Assembly: GCA_020637445.1 (NCBI GenBank)
Contig: JACJVZ010000001.1
Location: forward strand, 434,001 to 498,000
Source of the DNA: Calditrichota bacterium
GTDB lineage: Bacteria > Electryoneota > RPQS01
DNA: 64,000 bases
Direction: 5' to 3'
The notes under the pieces are model-generated. The model saw nothing but the letters and a program-made list of their open reading frames with translations. It did no database searches and was not told the origin of the DNA. Positions 1 to 8,624 of this stretch are shown one piece after another. Both the position numbers and the translations under genes were made by a program. Numbering within the stretch: position 1 is the first letter of the stretch; each line of letters begins with the position of its first letter.

Positions 1-431
1 CCCTTTCGACGGACGTAATCGTGGGCTTTCCCACGGAGACTGAGGCCGAGTTCGAAGAGACCTTCAGCTTAATGAATGAAGTGCGTTACGACACGGCTTT
101 CATGTTCAAGTATTCCGAGCGTCCTCTGACCAAGGCTTCGAAACTCGATGACGACATTCCCGACGACGTGAAAGTTGCGCGACTTGAACGGCTGATTGCG
201 TTGCAGCAAACGGTTGCTCGTGAAAGAAACGAGGCTCAAGTGGGCCGCGCGACGGAGATTCTCATTGAAGGTCCGGCGCCAAAAGATAATAACATGTGGG
301 CGGGCCGCACGCCTGATTTTCGTCCCGTCGTATTGCCGCGCAACGGTGAACAAGTCGGGGATTTGATCAAGGTGCGCCTTGATTCGCTGACCGGTTTCAC
401 GTTCCACGCTTCCCGAATTTTCGATAACTAA
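1..431 (+). CDS. miaB: tRNA-2-methylthio-N6-dimethylallyladenosine synthase MiaB, C-terminal part
   Basis: This is the 3' end of a radical-SAM methylthiotransferase; the gene runs off the left edge and the reading frame enters at base 3. MiaB adds a methylthio group to i6A37 of tRNAs that read UNN codons. The visible start of the fragment carries the DVIVGFPTET stretch of the radical-SAM barrel. It continues through the helix with FMFKYSERP and ends in a C-terminal TRAM domain of about 60 residues (EILIEGPAPK to the end), the RNA-binding part. The iron-sulfur cysteines lie upstream of the window and cannot be checked. MtaB or RimO relatives are possible, but the SERPLTKASKL context fits MiaB best. 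A 20-base gap separates it from lapA. Confidence 0.85.
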   Translation, partial: LSTDVIVGFPTETEAEFEETFSLMNEVRYDTAFMFKYSERPLTKASKLDDDIPDDVKVARLERLIALQQTVARERNEAQVGRATEILIEGPAPKDNNMWAGRTPDFRPVVLPRNGEQVGDLIKVRLDSLTGFTFHASRIFDN

Positions 432-451
432 TCCATGATCGGAGTCAGTCC

Positions 452-772
452 ATGTGGATTCTTCGCTGGCTGCTGTTTCTGATACTCATTTTCTTCGTGG
501 TCGGCTTTCTATCTCAGAATGCCGAACCAAAGGTGCATGTTCAGATAATTTCGTGGCAATCGCCCGAGCTGCCGCTGTCTTTTATGCTGTTTCTCGCGGC
601 ACTTGTGGGCTACATCGTAAGCCTCTTGGTCGCCGTCATCAACCAACTCCGGCTGCGCAGTGAAATTTCCGCGCAGAAACGCAAGAATCAAGCGCTGCAA
701 TCCGAGCTGGAGCGTTTGCGCAATTTCGCGCTCGAAGAAGAAGGAACCGATACGGGAGTGGCCCGCACATGA
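452..772 (+). CDS. lapA: LapA-domain inner-membrane protein
   Basis: A 106-residue protein with two hydrophobic segments (about residues 3-22 and 43-66). A charged coiled-coil tail from about residue 66 (LRLRSEISAQKRKNQALQSE) follows. This is the layout of the lipopolysaccharide assembly protein A domain (DUF1049). In Enterobacteria LapA partners LapB to control LpxC turnover and so lipopolysaccharide synthesis. The function here is inferred from the domain and from the next gene, which overlaps by four bases (ATGA at 769-772) and is a clear LapB homologue. Confidence 0.8.
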   Translation: MWILRWLLFLILIFFVVGFLSQNAEPKVHVQIISWQSPELPLSFMLFLAALVGYIVSLLVAVINQLRLRSEISAQKRKNQALQSELERLRNFALEEEGTDTGVART

Positions 773-1911
773 CGTTCTTTGAGTTTTTGTTCCTGTTGAT
801 TCTCGTAGGAGGCGGCATCGCCGCGGCGTCGTATTTTCGCGATTGGAAAGTCCGCCGCAACGTACAGCCTACGACGCCGTACGCGGAAGGGCTGCGCGCG
901 ATTCTTGACGGCGACACTCCCAAGGCTATCCAAAAGCTGCGCGAGACGGTCGGGGCGGATACAAACAACATTGACGCCTATCTTCGCTTGGGACAATTGT
1001 TTGCGCAAAGCGGCGATTTGGATCGCGCCACTAAGATTCACCGCGCATTGACACTCCGCGGCGATTTGGTCGATCGTCAAAAACTCGACATTTATCGAGC
1101 TTTGTCCGAAGATTATTTGAAAAACGGCGACTACAACCGCGCGCTTGAATCCGTGAATCAAATGCTCGGCATCTCAAAAAAAGATGCGTGGGCGCTGCAA
1201 CAAAAGAGTGAAATTTTGGCCGGACAAGGCCAATGGCAGGCGGCCTACGAGTCCGCGGAAAAACTGAACGGCCTCACGACGGCCACCTCCGGCCGCAGAC
1301 TTGCGCTGCTGAAGACGCTTGAAGGCGAGCGCTTGTGCAACGCGGGAAAGGAGCGCGACGGACGTGTTCAGTTTCGACAAGCGATCAAGCACGACGCGAC
1401 GCTTGTTGCACCGTACCTTTATTGGGGAGATTCCTACGTTCGCGAGCACAGGGTGGAGGATGCCGTCAAAATTTGGAGACGGCTGATTGACGTAAATCCG
1501 GCGCAAAGTTACGTCGCGTTCGAGCGACTCGAAACTCATTTGTTTGACCTTGGTCGGTTTTCCGAAATCGAGCAGATCTATCGCGAAGTGATTCACAGTT
1601 ATCCGCAAAACGTACACGCATACGCCGCCTTGTCTCGCTTCTTGCGCAAGAAGGGCGACGCAGGCGGAGCTATCACGACACTGCGCGACGGGTTAGAACA
1701 TAATCCGGAGAGCCTTTGGCTGCGCCGGCGGTTGATCCGAATGTATCACGACGTTCACGACGTGGACGGAGTGTTGAATATGTCGCGCGACGTGCTGTCG
1801 CGGGTGATGAAAGAAAACTACGAATACTCTTGTTCTAACTGCGGCAACGTGTCGCACGAGCCCTTGTGGGTTTGTCCGAAATGCAACAAGGTGGATTCCT
1901 ACAATGTATAG
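769..1911 (+). CDS. lapB: LapB/YciM-like TPR protein with C-terminal rubredoxin-type zinc ribbon
   Basis: A 380-residue protein, close to the 389 of E. coli LapB. It has one N-terminal membrane helix (residues 2-21), then a run of tetratricopeptide repeats from about residue 40 to 345. A C-terminal metal-binding knuckle with Cys355, Cys358, Cys369 and Cys372 completes the LapB arrangement. In E. coli LapB recruits the protease FtsH to LpxC and organises lipopolysaccharide assembly. It overlaps lapA by 4 bases and the following SPOR gene by 8 bases, so the three are probably translated together. The domain order is seen directly; the LpxC-regulating role in this lineage is inferred. Confidence 0.82.
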   Translation: MTFFEFLFLLILVGGGIAAASYFRDWKVRRNVQPTTPYAEGLRAILDGDTPKAIQKLRETVGADTNNIDAYLRLGQLFAQSGDLDRATKIHRALTLRGDLVDRQKLDIYRALSEDYLKNGDYNRALESVNQMLGISKKDAWALQQKSEILAGQGQWQAAYESAEKLNGLTTATSGRRLALLKTLEGERLCNAGKERDGRVQFRQAIKHDATLVAPYLYWGDSYVREHRVEDAVKIWRRLIDVNPAQSYVAFERLETHLFDLGRFSEIEQIYREVIHSYPQNVHAYAALSRFLRKKGDAGGAITTLRDGLEHNPESLWLRRRLIRMYHDVHDVDGVLNMSRDVLSRVMKENYEYSCSNCGNVSHEPLWVCPKCNKVDSYNV

Positions 1912-2935
1912 AGCGATCATATTTTTGGCCATGTGCGCGGCGGCGATTGCGGCCGACGTTGTGAAGAAGTCTCCCGTCGATCTTCTGCGGGAAGGGAGAA
2001 TGATCGAAGCGCAGCAAATTCTCGAGAAGACGGACGCACCGGAGCGCTACCATTTGCTATTGGACGCGTTGCGCGAACCGAACGCGATTGAAGCGTGTTT
2101 TCTCTATCGGGAAATTTCCGCTCGTTTTCCGGGCACCGATTGTGACGTATTTGCGCAAGAGCGGCTCCTGCAAGCGGCTGAGATGGGTATTGACATATCT
2201 GCCCTCGTTCTGGAAACCGCTCCCGCCGCGGAGCCCGGCGAATGGCACGACGCTTCTGCAACATACGAGGTTGAGCGGCCGCTCACTGCGGACGACAAGC
2301 TGACGGACGTGAAGACTGACGGTGAGCCGGAAGCTGTGGAGGTCCCGGATGAAACGGAAGTCGCGGAACCCACGCCCGCAAAGGAAGAGATGACCGTGAA
2401 GGAAGCGGCAAAGCTCGCGAACACCGTCGCCGAAGAACCGGAGCCAGTGGTTCGCCGCGAGCCGCTTGTGACACAACCAGAGCCTGACGAAACTGTTGCT
2501 GCCAAAGAAGAACTCGTAGAAGCAAAGCCCAAGCAAGAACCCTCCAAAAGCACCACGCTAAACTATAGCGAAGCGGTGCCCACCAAGAAAGACACGGGTA
2601 TCGTGGCCGCTTCCTTGATTGCTGATCCTCCGCTGCCTCCAAAGAAGCCGGAGTCGAAAGTCAAGCCGATTAATGAGCAGAATGCGCCGCACGATATCGA
2701 CAAGAAGTCTCCCGACGGGTGGTACATTCAAGTCGGCGCCTTCGGCAATCACGACAATGCGCGCAAGTTGTCCAAGAAACTTGAGCACGACGGCTACAAG
2801 ACATACCTTGTGCCGCGCGACGATTTGCTGCAAGTCCGAGTAGGAGTCTTTCAAACGAAGGAAGAGGGTCGCTCAATTGGCGATCAAATCAAAGAGAAGT
2901 ACAGCGTTCCCGCAGTGCTCGTGACCGTGCCCTAA
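1904..2935 (+). CDS. SPOR-domain envelope protein
   Basis: A 343-residue secreted or periplasmic protein. It has a short signal peptide (MYRAIIFLAMCAAAIAA), an N-terminal helical region to about residue 100, and a long acidic, Pro/Glu/Val-rich low-complexity linker (about 105-260). The C-terminal SPOR domain (about 267-343, beginning DGWYIQVGAFGNHDNA) binds glycan strands lacking stem peptides at division sites or during septal remodelling. The start overlaps the end of lapB by 8 bases. Apart from the SPOR domain there is no recognisable enzyme motif, so it may be a peptidoglycan-anchored adaptor. Confidence 0.75.
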   Translation: MYRAIIFLAMCAAAIAADVVKKSPVDLLREGRMIEAQQILEKTDAPERYHLLLDALREPNAIEACFLYREISARFPGTDCDVFAQERLLQAAEMGIDISALVLETAPAAEPGEWHDASATYEVERPLTADDKLTDVKTDGEPEAVEVPDETEVAEPTPAKEEMTVKEAAKLANTVAEEPEPVVRREPLVTQPEPDETVAAKEELVEAKPKQEPSKSTTLNYSEAVPTKKDTGIVAASLIADPPLPPKKPESKVKPINEQNAPHDIDKKSPDGWYIQVGAFGNHDNARKLSKKLEHDGYKTYLVPRDDLLQVRVGVFQTKEEGRSIGDQIKEKYSVPAVLVTVP

Positions 2936-2962
2936 GCGGCAAACCGTCAGATGAAAAAACGC

Positions 2963-2984
2963 GCGCCGTCCCTTGGGGCGGCGC
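2963..2984 (+). terminator. Hairpin after the SPOR gene, probable terminator
   Basis: GCGCCGTCCC pairs with GGGGCGGCGC with one G-T wobble, leaving a very small TT loop. It lies 27 bases after the SPOR stop codon and before mutS. The downstream tract is poor in T (TTCATGCC), so termination may be weak or Rho-assisted. Confidence 0.45.
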
Positions 2985-3006
2985 TTCATGCCTAAGCGAG
3001 TCGTTC

Positions 3007-5616
3007 ATGTCCACACCCATGCTAAAACAATACTCAGAGATCAAGTCCCAATATCCGGACGTGGTCCTGTTTTATCGCATGGGTGATTTTTATGAGCTTT
3101 TTTATGACGACGCAAAGACCGCGTCGGACGTCCTTGGACTGACATTGACAAAGCGCAACAACGGCGCCAACGGCGACGTTCCGCTGGCGGGTTTTCCGCA
3201 TCACCAGCTCGAAAACTACTTGAGCAAAATGACCCGCGCGGGCTACCGCGTCGCGGTGTGCGACCAACTTGAAGATCCGAAACAAGCCAAAGGCATCGTC
3301 AAACGCGGCGTAACCGAAGTCGTGAGCGCGGGGACGACATTCTCTGGCTCGCAGCTTGACGATCAAAAGAACAACTATCTTGCCGCCGTAACATGGCAGG
3401 AGGAGACCTGCGGCCTCGCTTACGCCGACATCACCGCACAAGAATTTTTCACGGGCATTTTGCCGCAGAGCGAATTGGTCGCGAGACTTGCGGCTCTGGA
3501 GCCTGCGGAGCTGATCGTCGAACTTGAAAACGAAGAGCTTGCCAAGGAGTTGCTTGAGCTGATTCCAAGCTGCTCGTTGACTCCGTTGCCAAAGTGGCAA
3601 TTTGCGGCGGACGGTGCGGACAGAACTCTGCGAACGCACTTGAATGTTGCGAATCTGAAAGGCTACGGTTTGTCAGACATGCTGCCCGCGATGCAGTCAG
3701 CGGGAGCATTGCTCAACTATTTGCGGTCTCAACAAAAAGACGCTCAAGCGCTGTTGCCGGACCTGCGCGTGTTTACGACGGGGCGCGAACTTATTTTGGA
3801 TTCGTCGACCCGCCGCAATTTGGAACTTGTGGAGTCGCCGAGCGGCCGCCGCGATGCGACACTTTTGTTTGCGATGGATCGTACACGCACTGCGGCAGGA
3901 GGGAGGCTCCTGCGCCGGTGGCTGCTTGCTCCGCTTACGGACTTGACGGACATTAATCTCCGGCTAAGTACGGTGGAGACTTTGGTCAGTGATCCGCAAA
4001 CTGTAGGAATTCTCACCGAGCAATTGCGCGAAACGTCGGATTTGCAGAGAGTGCTTTCGCGCTTGACCACCCGGCGAGCATCCCCGCGCGATGCCGTTGC
4101 AATTCGTTCTACGCTCGAAAAACTCCCTCTGATTCAAAAGACGCTTGCAAAACACACGGGCTCTCCGCTTGACAGACTTTCAGTCGAGCTCACCGAACTC
4201 AAAGAGATCAGCGGCTTAATCGCATCGATCATCGTCGACGATCCCCCTGCGATAATAGGTGAGGGCCGGGCGATTCGCGCCGGGTACTCCGAGGAGCTTG
4301 ACGACTTGCGTACGATTGGCACACGTGCGCGGACGTGGATGCAGGAACATCAAAACCACGAGCGCGGCCGTACGGGAATTCCGTCGCTGAAAATCGGCTA
4401 CAATCGAGTATTCGGTTATTACATTGAAATCACGAACGCGCACAAAGACAGAGTTCCAGCGGACTACATCCGCAAACAAACTCTGACGGGTTCGGAACGG
4501 TATGTAACACCCGATCTGAAAGTCTGGGAAGAAAAAATCCTCCACGCGGAGGAAAAACTCGAGCGGCTTGAAGAAGAAATCTGGGAGTCCCTGCGTACGG
4601 AACTGTTGAGTCGGGGACCCGAACTAACCAAGATCGCTCGCGCAATCGCTGAACTTGATATTTTTGTCTCGCTCGCGACTCTCGCCCGCGAACAGCGTTA
4701 TGTCCGTCCAATCGTAAATGACGGCACGAAGCTCGCGGTCAAGCAGGGCCGGCACCCTGTTGTGGAACGATTGGTCTCACAGGCGACGGGTTTCATTGCC
4801 AACGATCTCGAGCTGGACACGGCAACGAATCAAATCATGATTTTGACCGGTCCCAACATGTCCGGCAAGTCTACATATCTTCGGCAAGCCGCACTGATCG
4901 TTCTGATGGCCCAGATGGGCTCTTTTGTTCCGGCCGATTTTGCGGAAATCGGAATCGTCGACAGGATTTTTACTCGCATCGGAGCGGGAGACAACTTAGC
5001 TGGAGGCGAGTCGACCTTTTTGGTGGAAATGTCGGAGGTCGCCAATATCTTGCGTAGTGCGACACCGAGGTCGCTGATGATTCTTGACGAAGTTGGCCGC
5101 GGAACTTCGACCTACGACGGCCTTTCGCTTGCTTGGGCCATCACCGAATACCTTCACGACCATTCAGAAGTTGCGGGTAAGACTCTCTTTGCCACACATT
5201 ACCACGAACTGAACAAGATGGCCACTCTTTTCCCGCGCATCTTCAACGCACGCGTCGATGTTGAGGAGTGGGGCGACCGAATCGTCTTTTTGCACAGAAT
5301 ATCTTCCGGTGAAACTGATCGCTCGTATGGTATCGAAGTCGCGCGGCTCGCCGGATTGCCGCAAAGTGTTGTTGCCAGAGCCCGTGAATTGCTTCCCGGT
5401 TGGGAAGAATCCGTCAAACCGCAGGCCGAAATCCCCCCTCAAAAGCCCACTAAGCTACAGCTAACTCTATTTGAATCCGATACTCAGAGAGTGGTTGATG
5501 CCCTCCAGAACCTCAATTTGGACGACTTAACTCCCCGCACGGCGCTTGATAAACTCTATGAAATCAAGGGCTTGGTCAATGGTAGCAGGAGTGCGAAGTC
5601 GGCAAAAAAGTCTTGA
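3007..5616 (+). CDS. mutS: DNA mismatch repair protein MutS
   Basis: An 869-residue protein of standard MutS1 length. It recognises base mismatches and small loops and recruits MutL. The mismatch-reading Phe-x-Glu motif is present (DFYELF, Phe28 and Glu30). The ATPase has Walker A TGPNMSGKST (about residues 613-622) and Walker B plus signature LMILDEVGRGTST (about 690-702), followed by the TLFATHYHEL histidine switch. The C-terminus has the usual short dimerisation tail. The ATG at 3007 is the first plausible start, giving MSTPMLKQY, which matches the family N-terminus. It stands alone, 176 bases upstream of the next gene. Nothing is missing. Confidence 0.97.
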   Translation: MSTPMLKQYSEIKSQYPDVVLFYRMGDFYELFYDDAKTASDVLGLTLTKRNNGANGDVPLAGFPHHQLENYLSKMTRAGYRVAVCDQLEDPKQAKGIVKRGVTEVVSAGTTFSGSQLDDQKNNYLAAVTWQEETCGLAYADITAQEFFTGILPQSELVARLAALEPAELIVELENEELAKELLELIPSCSLTPLPKWQFAADGADRTLRTHLNVANLKGYGLSDMLPAMQSAGALLNYLRSQQKDAQALLPDLRVFTTGRELILDSSTRRNLELVESPSGRRDATLLFAMDRTRTAAGGRLLRRWLLAPLTDLTDINLRLSTVETLVSDPQTVGILTEQLRETSDLQRVLSRLTTRRASPRDAVAIRSTLEKLPLIQKTLAKHTGSPLDRLSVELTELKEISGLIASIIVDDPPAIIGEGRAIRAGYSEELDDLRTIGTRARTWMQEHQNHERGRTGIPSLKIGYNRVFGYYIEITNAHKDRVPADYIRKQTLTGSERYVTPDLKVWEEKILHAEEKLERLEEEIWESLRTELLSRGPELTKIARAIAELDIFVSLATLAREQRYVRPIVNDGTKLAVKQGRHPVVERLVSQATGFIANDLELDTATNQIMILTGPNMSGKSTYLRQAALIVLMAQMGSFVPADFAEIGIVDRIFTRIGAGDNLAGGESTFLVEMSEVANILRSATPRSLMILDEVGRGTSTYDGLSLAWAITEYLHDHSEVAGKTLFATHYHELNKMATLFPRIFNARVDVEEWGDRIVFLHRISSGETDRSYGIEVARLAGLPQSVVARARELLPGWEESVKPQAEIPPQKPTKLQLTLFESDTQRVVDALQNLNLDDLTPRTALDKLYEIKGLVNGSRSAKSAKKS

Positions 5617-5804
5617 CTCTCCTTTAGTTTATCCTTATTTTTACAGAATATAGGAATAAGGTGGGAGACTGTCCCCGCGCAAGGCGCAACAAAACTTGAT
5701 CTCTGCTGTGTACTTTTACTCTTCTGTCTCGTGTCAAATTCTATGTTGAGCGAGTTCAATGAGTAAGACAAATTTGACTTGAATCGTAGCCAATGGAGCA
5801 GGGC

Positions 5805-6779
5805 ATGATCAACGTGCGGTGCCTGGGGTTAGTTCTCACTTTATCACTTTTTGTCCAAGTCGCAAACGCGCAATGGGTTATCGGAAGATATGCTGGCGAG
5901 TTTTTGTCACTTGGAGCTGGAGCACGTGCACTCGCCATGGGTGGAGCATCTATCGCATCACCGCTTCCGGCGACCGCAGGGTATTACAATCCTGCCGGAT
6001 TAGCTGGAATAGACAAGCGGTCGGTTGAATTCATGCACGCGTCGCAGTTTGACAACCTGTTTACTTACGACTATCTCTCGTTTGCGACTCCGATGCAGCG
6101 AGAGATGTCCGGTGCAGTTACGGTGCTATACTCTCGCGTTGGGGATATTCCGTTGACTCGTTTGGCGGACCCGACACAGCCACTTTCCGATGGCAACAGA
6201 GTTGAAGTTGATGGCCAAACCGGAGATCACGAATGGGCGGCAATTGCTTCGGGCGGCCGCATGCTTGGCAATGGATGGAATGCCGGAGCCAGTGCGAAGA
6301 TATTGACCAAATCCGTCGCGTCGGAAACGGCGGTCGGTTTGGGGTTTGACGTCGGTTTACAACGTATGATCGGGAGTCGCACCGAGTTCGGAGCGGTCGT
6401 TCGGGATATTACGACAAGCACTATGGCTTGGTCGACCGGTCGAACGGAGTCGATTCTGCCGACCGTTGGTTTTGGTGGCCGCTGGTCGGCACCACTGAAG
6501 GCGATGAATGCCGATGTAACCGTTGTCGCCGATGCGGAGACGAGATTCGAGACTCGCGGCGAAGCGGAAGTGATTTCTGCCGGTCCGGTTTCAATTGAGC
6601 CGCGTATCGGAGCAGAGTACTTAATATCAAAGACCGTTGCTCTGCGCGCGGGCTTGAAAGGCGACCGTTTTACCGCGGGTGCCGGTTTGCTGTTCGGAAG
6701 TTTAGCGGTGAATGCCGCACTGGAAGATCACAACGATCTTGGGTTGACACACCGAGTGTCCGTAGGAGTAGTATTCTAA
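5805..6779 (+). CDS. PorV/PorQ-family outer-membrane beta-barrel protein
   Basis: A roughly 324-residue protein with a signal peptide (MINVRCLGLVLTLSLFVQVANA) followed by the hallmark start of the PorV/PorQ (UPF0164) family, SLGAGARALAMGGASIAS...YYNPAGLAG. The remainder alternates in beta-strand fashion and ends in an aromatic residue (VSVGVVF), as expected for a FadL/PorV-like barrel. In type IX secretion PorV shuttles cargo at the outer membrane. Here the role is inferred from family resemblance and from the T9SS cargo proteins in the window. The ATG at 5805 is preferred because GGAG lies six bases upstream; an ATG at 5793 would add four residues. Confidence 0.72.
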   Translation: MINVRCLGLVLTLSLFVQVANAQWVIGRYAGEFLSLGAGARALAMGGASIASPLPATAGYYNPAGLAGIDKRSVEFMHASQFDNLFTYDYLSFATPMQREMSGAVTVLYSRVGDIPLTRLADPTQPLSDGNRVEVDGQTGDHEWAAIASGGRMLGNGWNAGASAKILTKSVASETAVGLGFDVGLQRMIGSRTEFGAVVRDITTSTMAWSTGRTESILPTVGFGGRWSAPLKAMNADVTVVADAETRFETRGEAEVISAGPVSIEPRIGAEYLISKTVALRAGLKGDRFTAGAGLLFGSLAVNAALEDHNDLGLTHRVSVGVVF

Positions 6780-6813
6780 TCGACGAGAAATTCACCTCGC
6801 AATAAACCAAAAT

Positions 6814-7692
6814 ATGATCTATTCCATGACCGGCTTCGGGCGAGGGGAAGCCAGCGAAGAAGGTACTACCGTCACCGCGGAGCTGCGCACGCTGAACAAC
6901 CGGTATTTTGATTTCGGTTTACGCGCGCCGCGGACGATTTCCAATTTTGAATCTGAATTGCGCGAGCTCTGCCGCAAAGGGGTTGAGCGGGGCAAGATTA
7001 GCCTGAATATGACAGAGAGCCGGGCGGGCGCCCCTACCGCCACGCGTATCGACGCGGAGGCCGCAAAGCGGGTTTCAGCGCAATTGCAAGAGCTTTGCAA
7101 TGATCTTAGTATTACGGAGTCCGTGCATCTGGATCACTTGCTTCAGTTCCCTGAAGTAATTACTCCGGTTGATTCGCCGGAAATGTCGGATCGTATTCTA
7201 AAATTGTCTGTCGCCGCAACGGAAAAAGCCATCGAAAATCTGCGTCAGATGCGGCTCGAAGAAGGCGAGAATCTGACTAAAGACATGCTGAAGCGGCTTG
7301 ATCTGATTCACTCGGCGCTCGAAGAGATCAGGAAAGCGCAGGAAGGGTTGCCGACTCGCGCTTTGGAAAAACTCAAAGACCGGATTCAGAAACTCGTGCC
7401 GAACGAAAGCTACGACGACAACCGGCTCGAACTTGAATTGGCTTTGATAGCCGACAGACTCGATATCACCGAAGAATGCGTTCGGCTCGACGGACATATA
7501 CAGGCGTTTCGAAAGACCTTGCTGAAACCGGCGGGTCCCGTCGGCAAGAAACTTGGCTTCCTGCTGCAAGAGATGAATCGCGAAGCGAACACGATCTCGT
7601 CGAAGACCTCAAGTCTGGAAATTTCCCATCTGACCGTAAGTGTGCGCGAGGAAATCGAGCGGCTGCGCGAGCAGGTGCAAAATCTTGAGTAG
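6814..7692 (+). CDS. YicC/YloC-family endoribonuclease
   Basis: A 292-residue member of the YicC family, recognised by the opening MIYSMTGFGRGEA and by the C-terminal DUF1732 block (KLGFLLQEMNREANTI and KTSSLEISHLTV). Family members are single-strand-specific endoribonucleases implicated in RNA turnover and stationary-phase fitness. The gene is followed without a gap by gmk and rpoZ, and this yicC-gmk-rpoZ-coaBC order is widely conserved in bacteria. No strong Shine-Dalgarno precedes the ATG, but the start is fixed by the conserved N-terminus. Confidence 0.9.
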   Translation: MIYSMTGFGRGEASEEGTTVTAELRTLNNRYFDFGLRAPRTISNFESELRELCRKGVERGKISLNMTESRAGAPTATRIDAEAAKRVSAQLQELCNDLSITESVHLDHLLQFPEVITPVDSPEMSDRILKLSVAATEKAIENLRQMRLEEGENLTKDMLKRLDLIHSALEEIRKAQEGLPTRALEKLKDRIQKLVPNESYDDNRLELELALIADRLDITEECVRLDGHIQAFRKTLLKPAGPVGKKLGFLLQEMNREANTISSKTSSLEISHLTVSVREEIERLREQVQNLE

Positions 7693-8257
7693 CATTGGCC
7701 GATTGATTGTCTTTGCCGCTCCAGCAGGGGGAGGCAAGACTACAGTGATTCGCGCAGTTCGGAAGGCTCATCCGGGATGGCTCTTCTCTTGCAGTGCGAC
7801 GACGCGCTCTCCCCGGCCGGGGGAAGTTGACGGACAGGATTACTATTTTTTGACGCGCGACGAGTTCTTGGCGCGGGTCGCTGCCGGAGAGTTTCTGGAA
7901 TACGAAGACGTTCATGGAAATCTCTACGGTACACTTGGAACGATTGTCGATGAAGCACTCGCCAAAGGCGAAACGATGGTACTCGATTTGGACGTAAAGG
8001 GCGCCGCGAGTATCAAACGGTTTTATCCTGAAGCGACAACCGTCTTCATCAAACCTCCCTCCCTCGAAATCCTGAAAGAGCGGTTGGAGAAACGCGGAAC
8101 GGAATCCGCCGAGGTGATTGCCAAACGACTCACCCGCGCGGAAATGGAACTTGCACAGGCCGAGCTATTCGACTGTGTGATTGTCAACGACGAAATTGAT
8201 CGTGCCGTAGCCGAAGTTTTGCGCTGTATCGAGCGCGGACGGAAGCCGGTCGAATAA
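7685..8257 (+). CDS. gmk: Guanylate kinase
   Basis: A 190-residue enzyme converting GMP and ATP to GDP and ADP. The nucleotide-binding loop APAGGGKTT is at residues 12-20. The GMP-binding region SATTRSPRPGEVDGQDYYF and the lid (FIKPPSLEILKERL) follow in the normal order. The start is taken as the TTG at 7685, which overlaps the yicC stop by 8 bases and begins MSSIGRLIVF, the correct length upstream of the P-loop. A more upstream ATG at 7640 would give an N-terminal extension that only reads through the end of yicC. The loop has Ala-Gly-Gly-Gly where most kinases have Ser-Gly-x-Gly, a conservative change. Confidence 0.93.
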   Translation: MSSIGRLIVFAAPAGGGKTTVIRAVRKAHPGWLFSCSATTRSPRPGEVDGQDYYFLTRDEFLARVAAGEFLEYEDVHGNLYGTLGTIVDEALAKGETMVLDLDVKGAASIKRFYPEATTVFIKPPSLEILKERLEKRGTESAEVIAKRLTRAEMELAQAELFDCVIVNDEIDRAVAEVLRCIERGRKPVE

Positions 8258-8318
8258 GTATTTTTTGTGCGGAATCCCGTTTGGGGGGCAGATCCGCGTG
8301 TCATTTAACGAAACAAAC

Positions 8319-8624
8319 ATGGCTTACACAAGAGAAACACATCCCGAATCTTTCGTCGGCAAGGCCGAAAACGTCTATGAAGCGGTGCTGGTAATTGCGC
8401 GTCGCGCCCGCCAAATCGGCGAGTTGCAGAAGCGCCGCATCGACCGTCACCTTGGCCAAACCGAAGTGCTCGAGCAAGCCGCCGCGCGCGCCCGCGCCGA
8501 AAGCGGCGACGACTCCGTAGAGATCGAAGAGATCGAGCGCGAGAAGATTCAATTCACGAAACCAGTTGTCCTCGCCATCGGCGAAATGGTGGACGGCAAG
8601 ATCGAGAAGCGCTATGAAGAGTAA
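8319..8624 (+). CDS. rpoZ: DNA-directed RNA polymerase omega subunit
   Basis: A roughly 101-residue protein with the omega signature ENVYEAVLVIARRARQIGELQKRRI and a C-terminal segment VLAIGEMVDGKIE. Omega helps fold the beta-prime subunit and stabilises the polymerase. The middle is longer than in E. coli, with an acidic helix (about residues 50-75). The ATG at 8319 is used; an in-frame GTG at 8298 has a GGGGGG run nine bases upstream and is a real alternative, adding seven residues. The end overlaps the start of coaBC by 11 bases. Confidence 0.85.
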   Translation: MAYTRETHPESFVGKAENVYEAVLVIARRARQIGELQKRRIDRHLGQTEVLEQAAARARAESGDDSVEIEEIEREKIQFTKPVVLAIGEMVDGKIEKRYEE

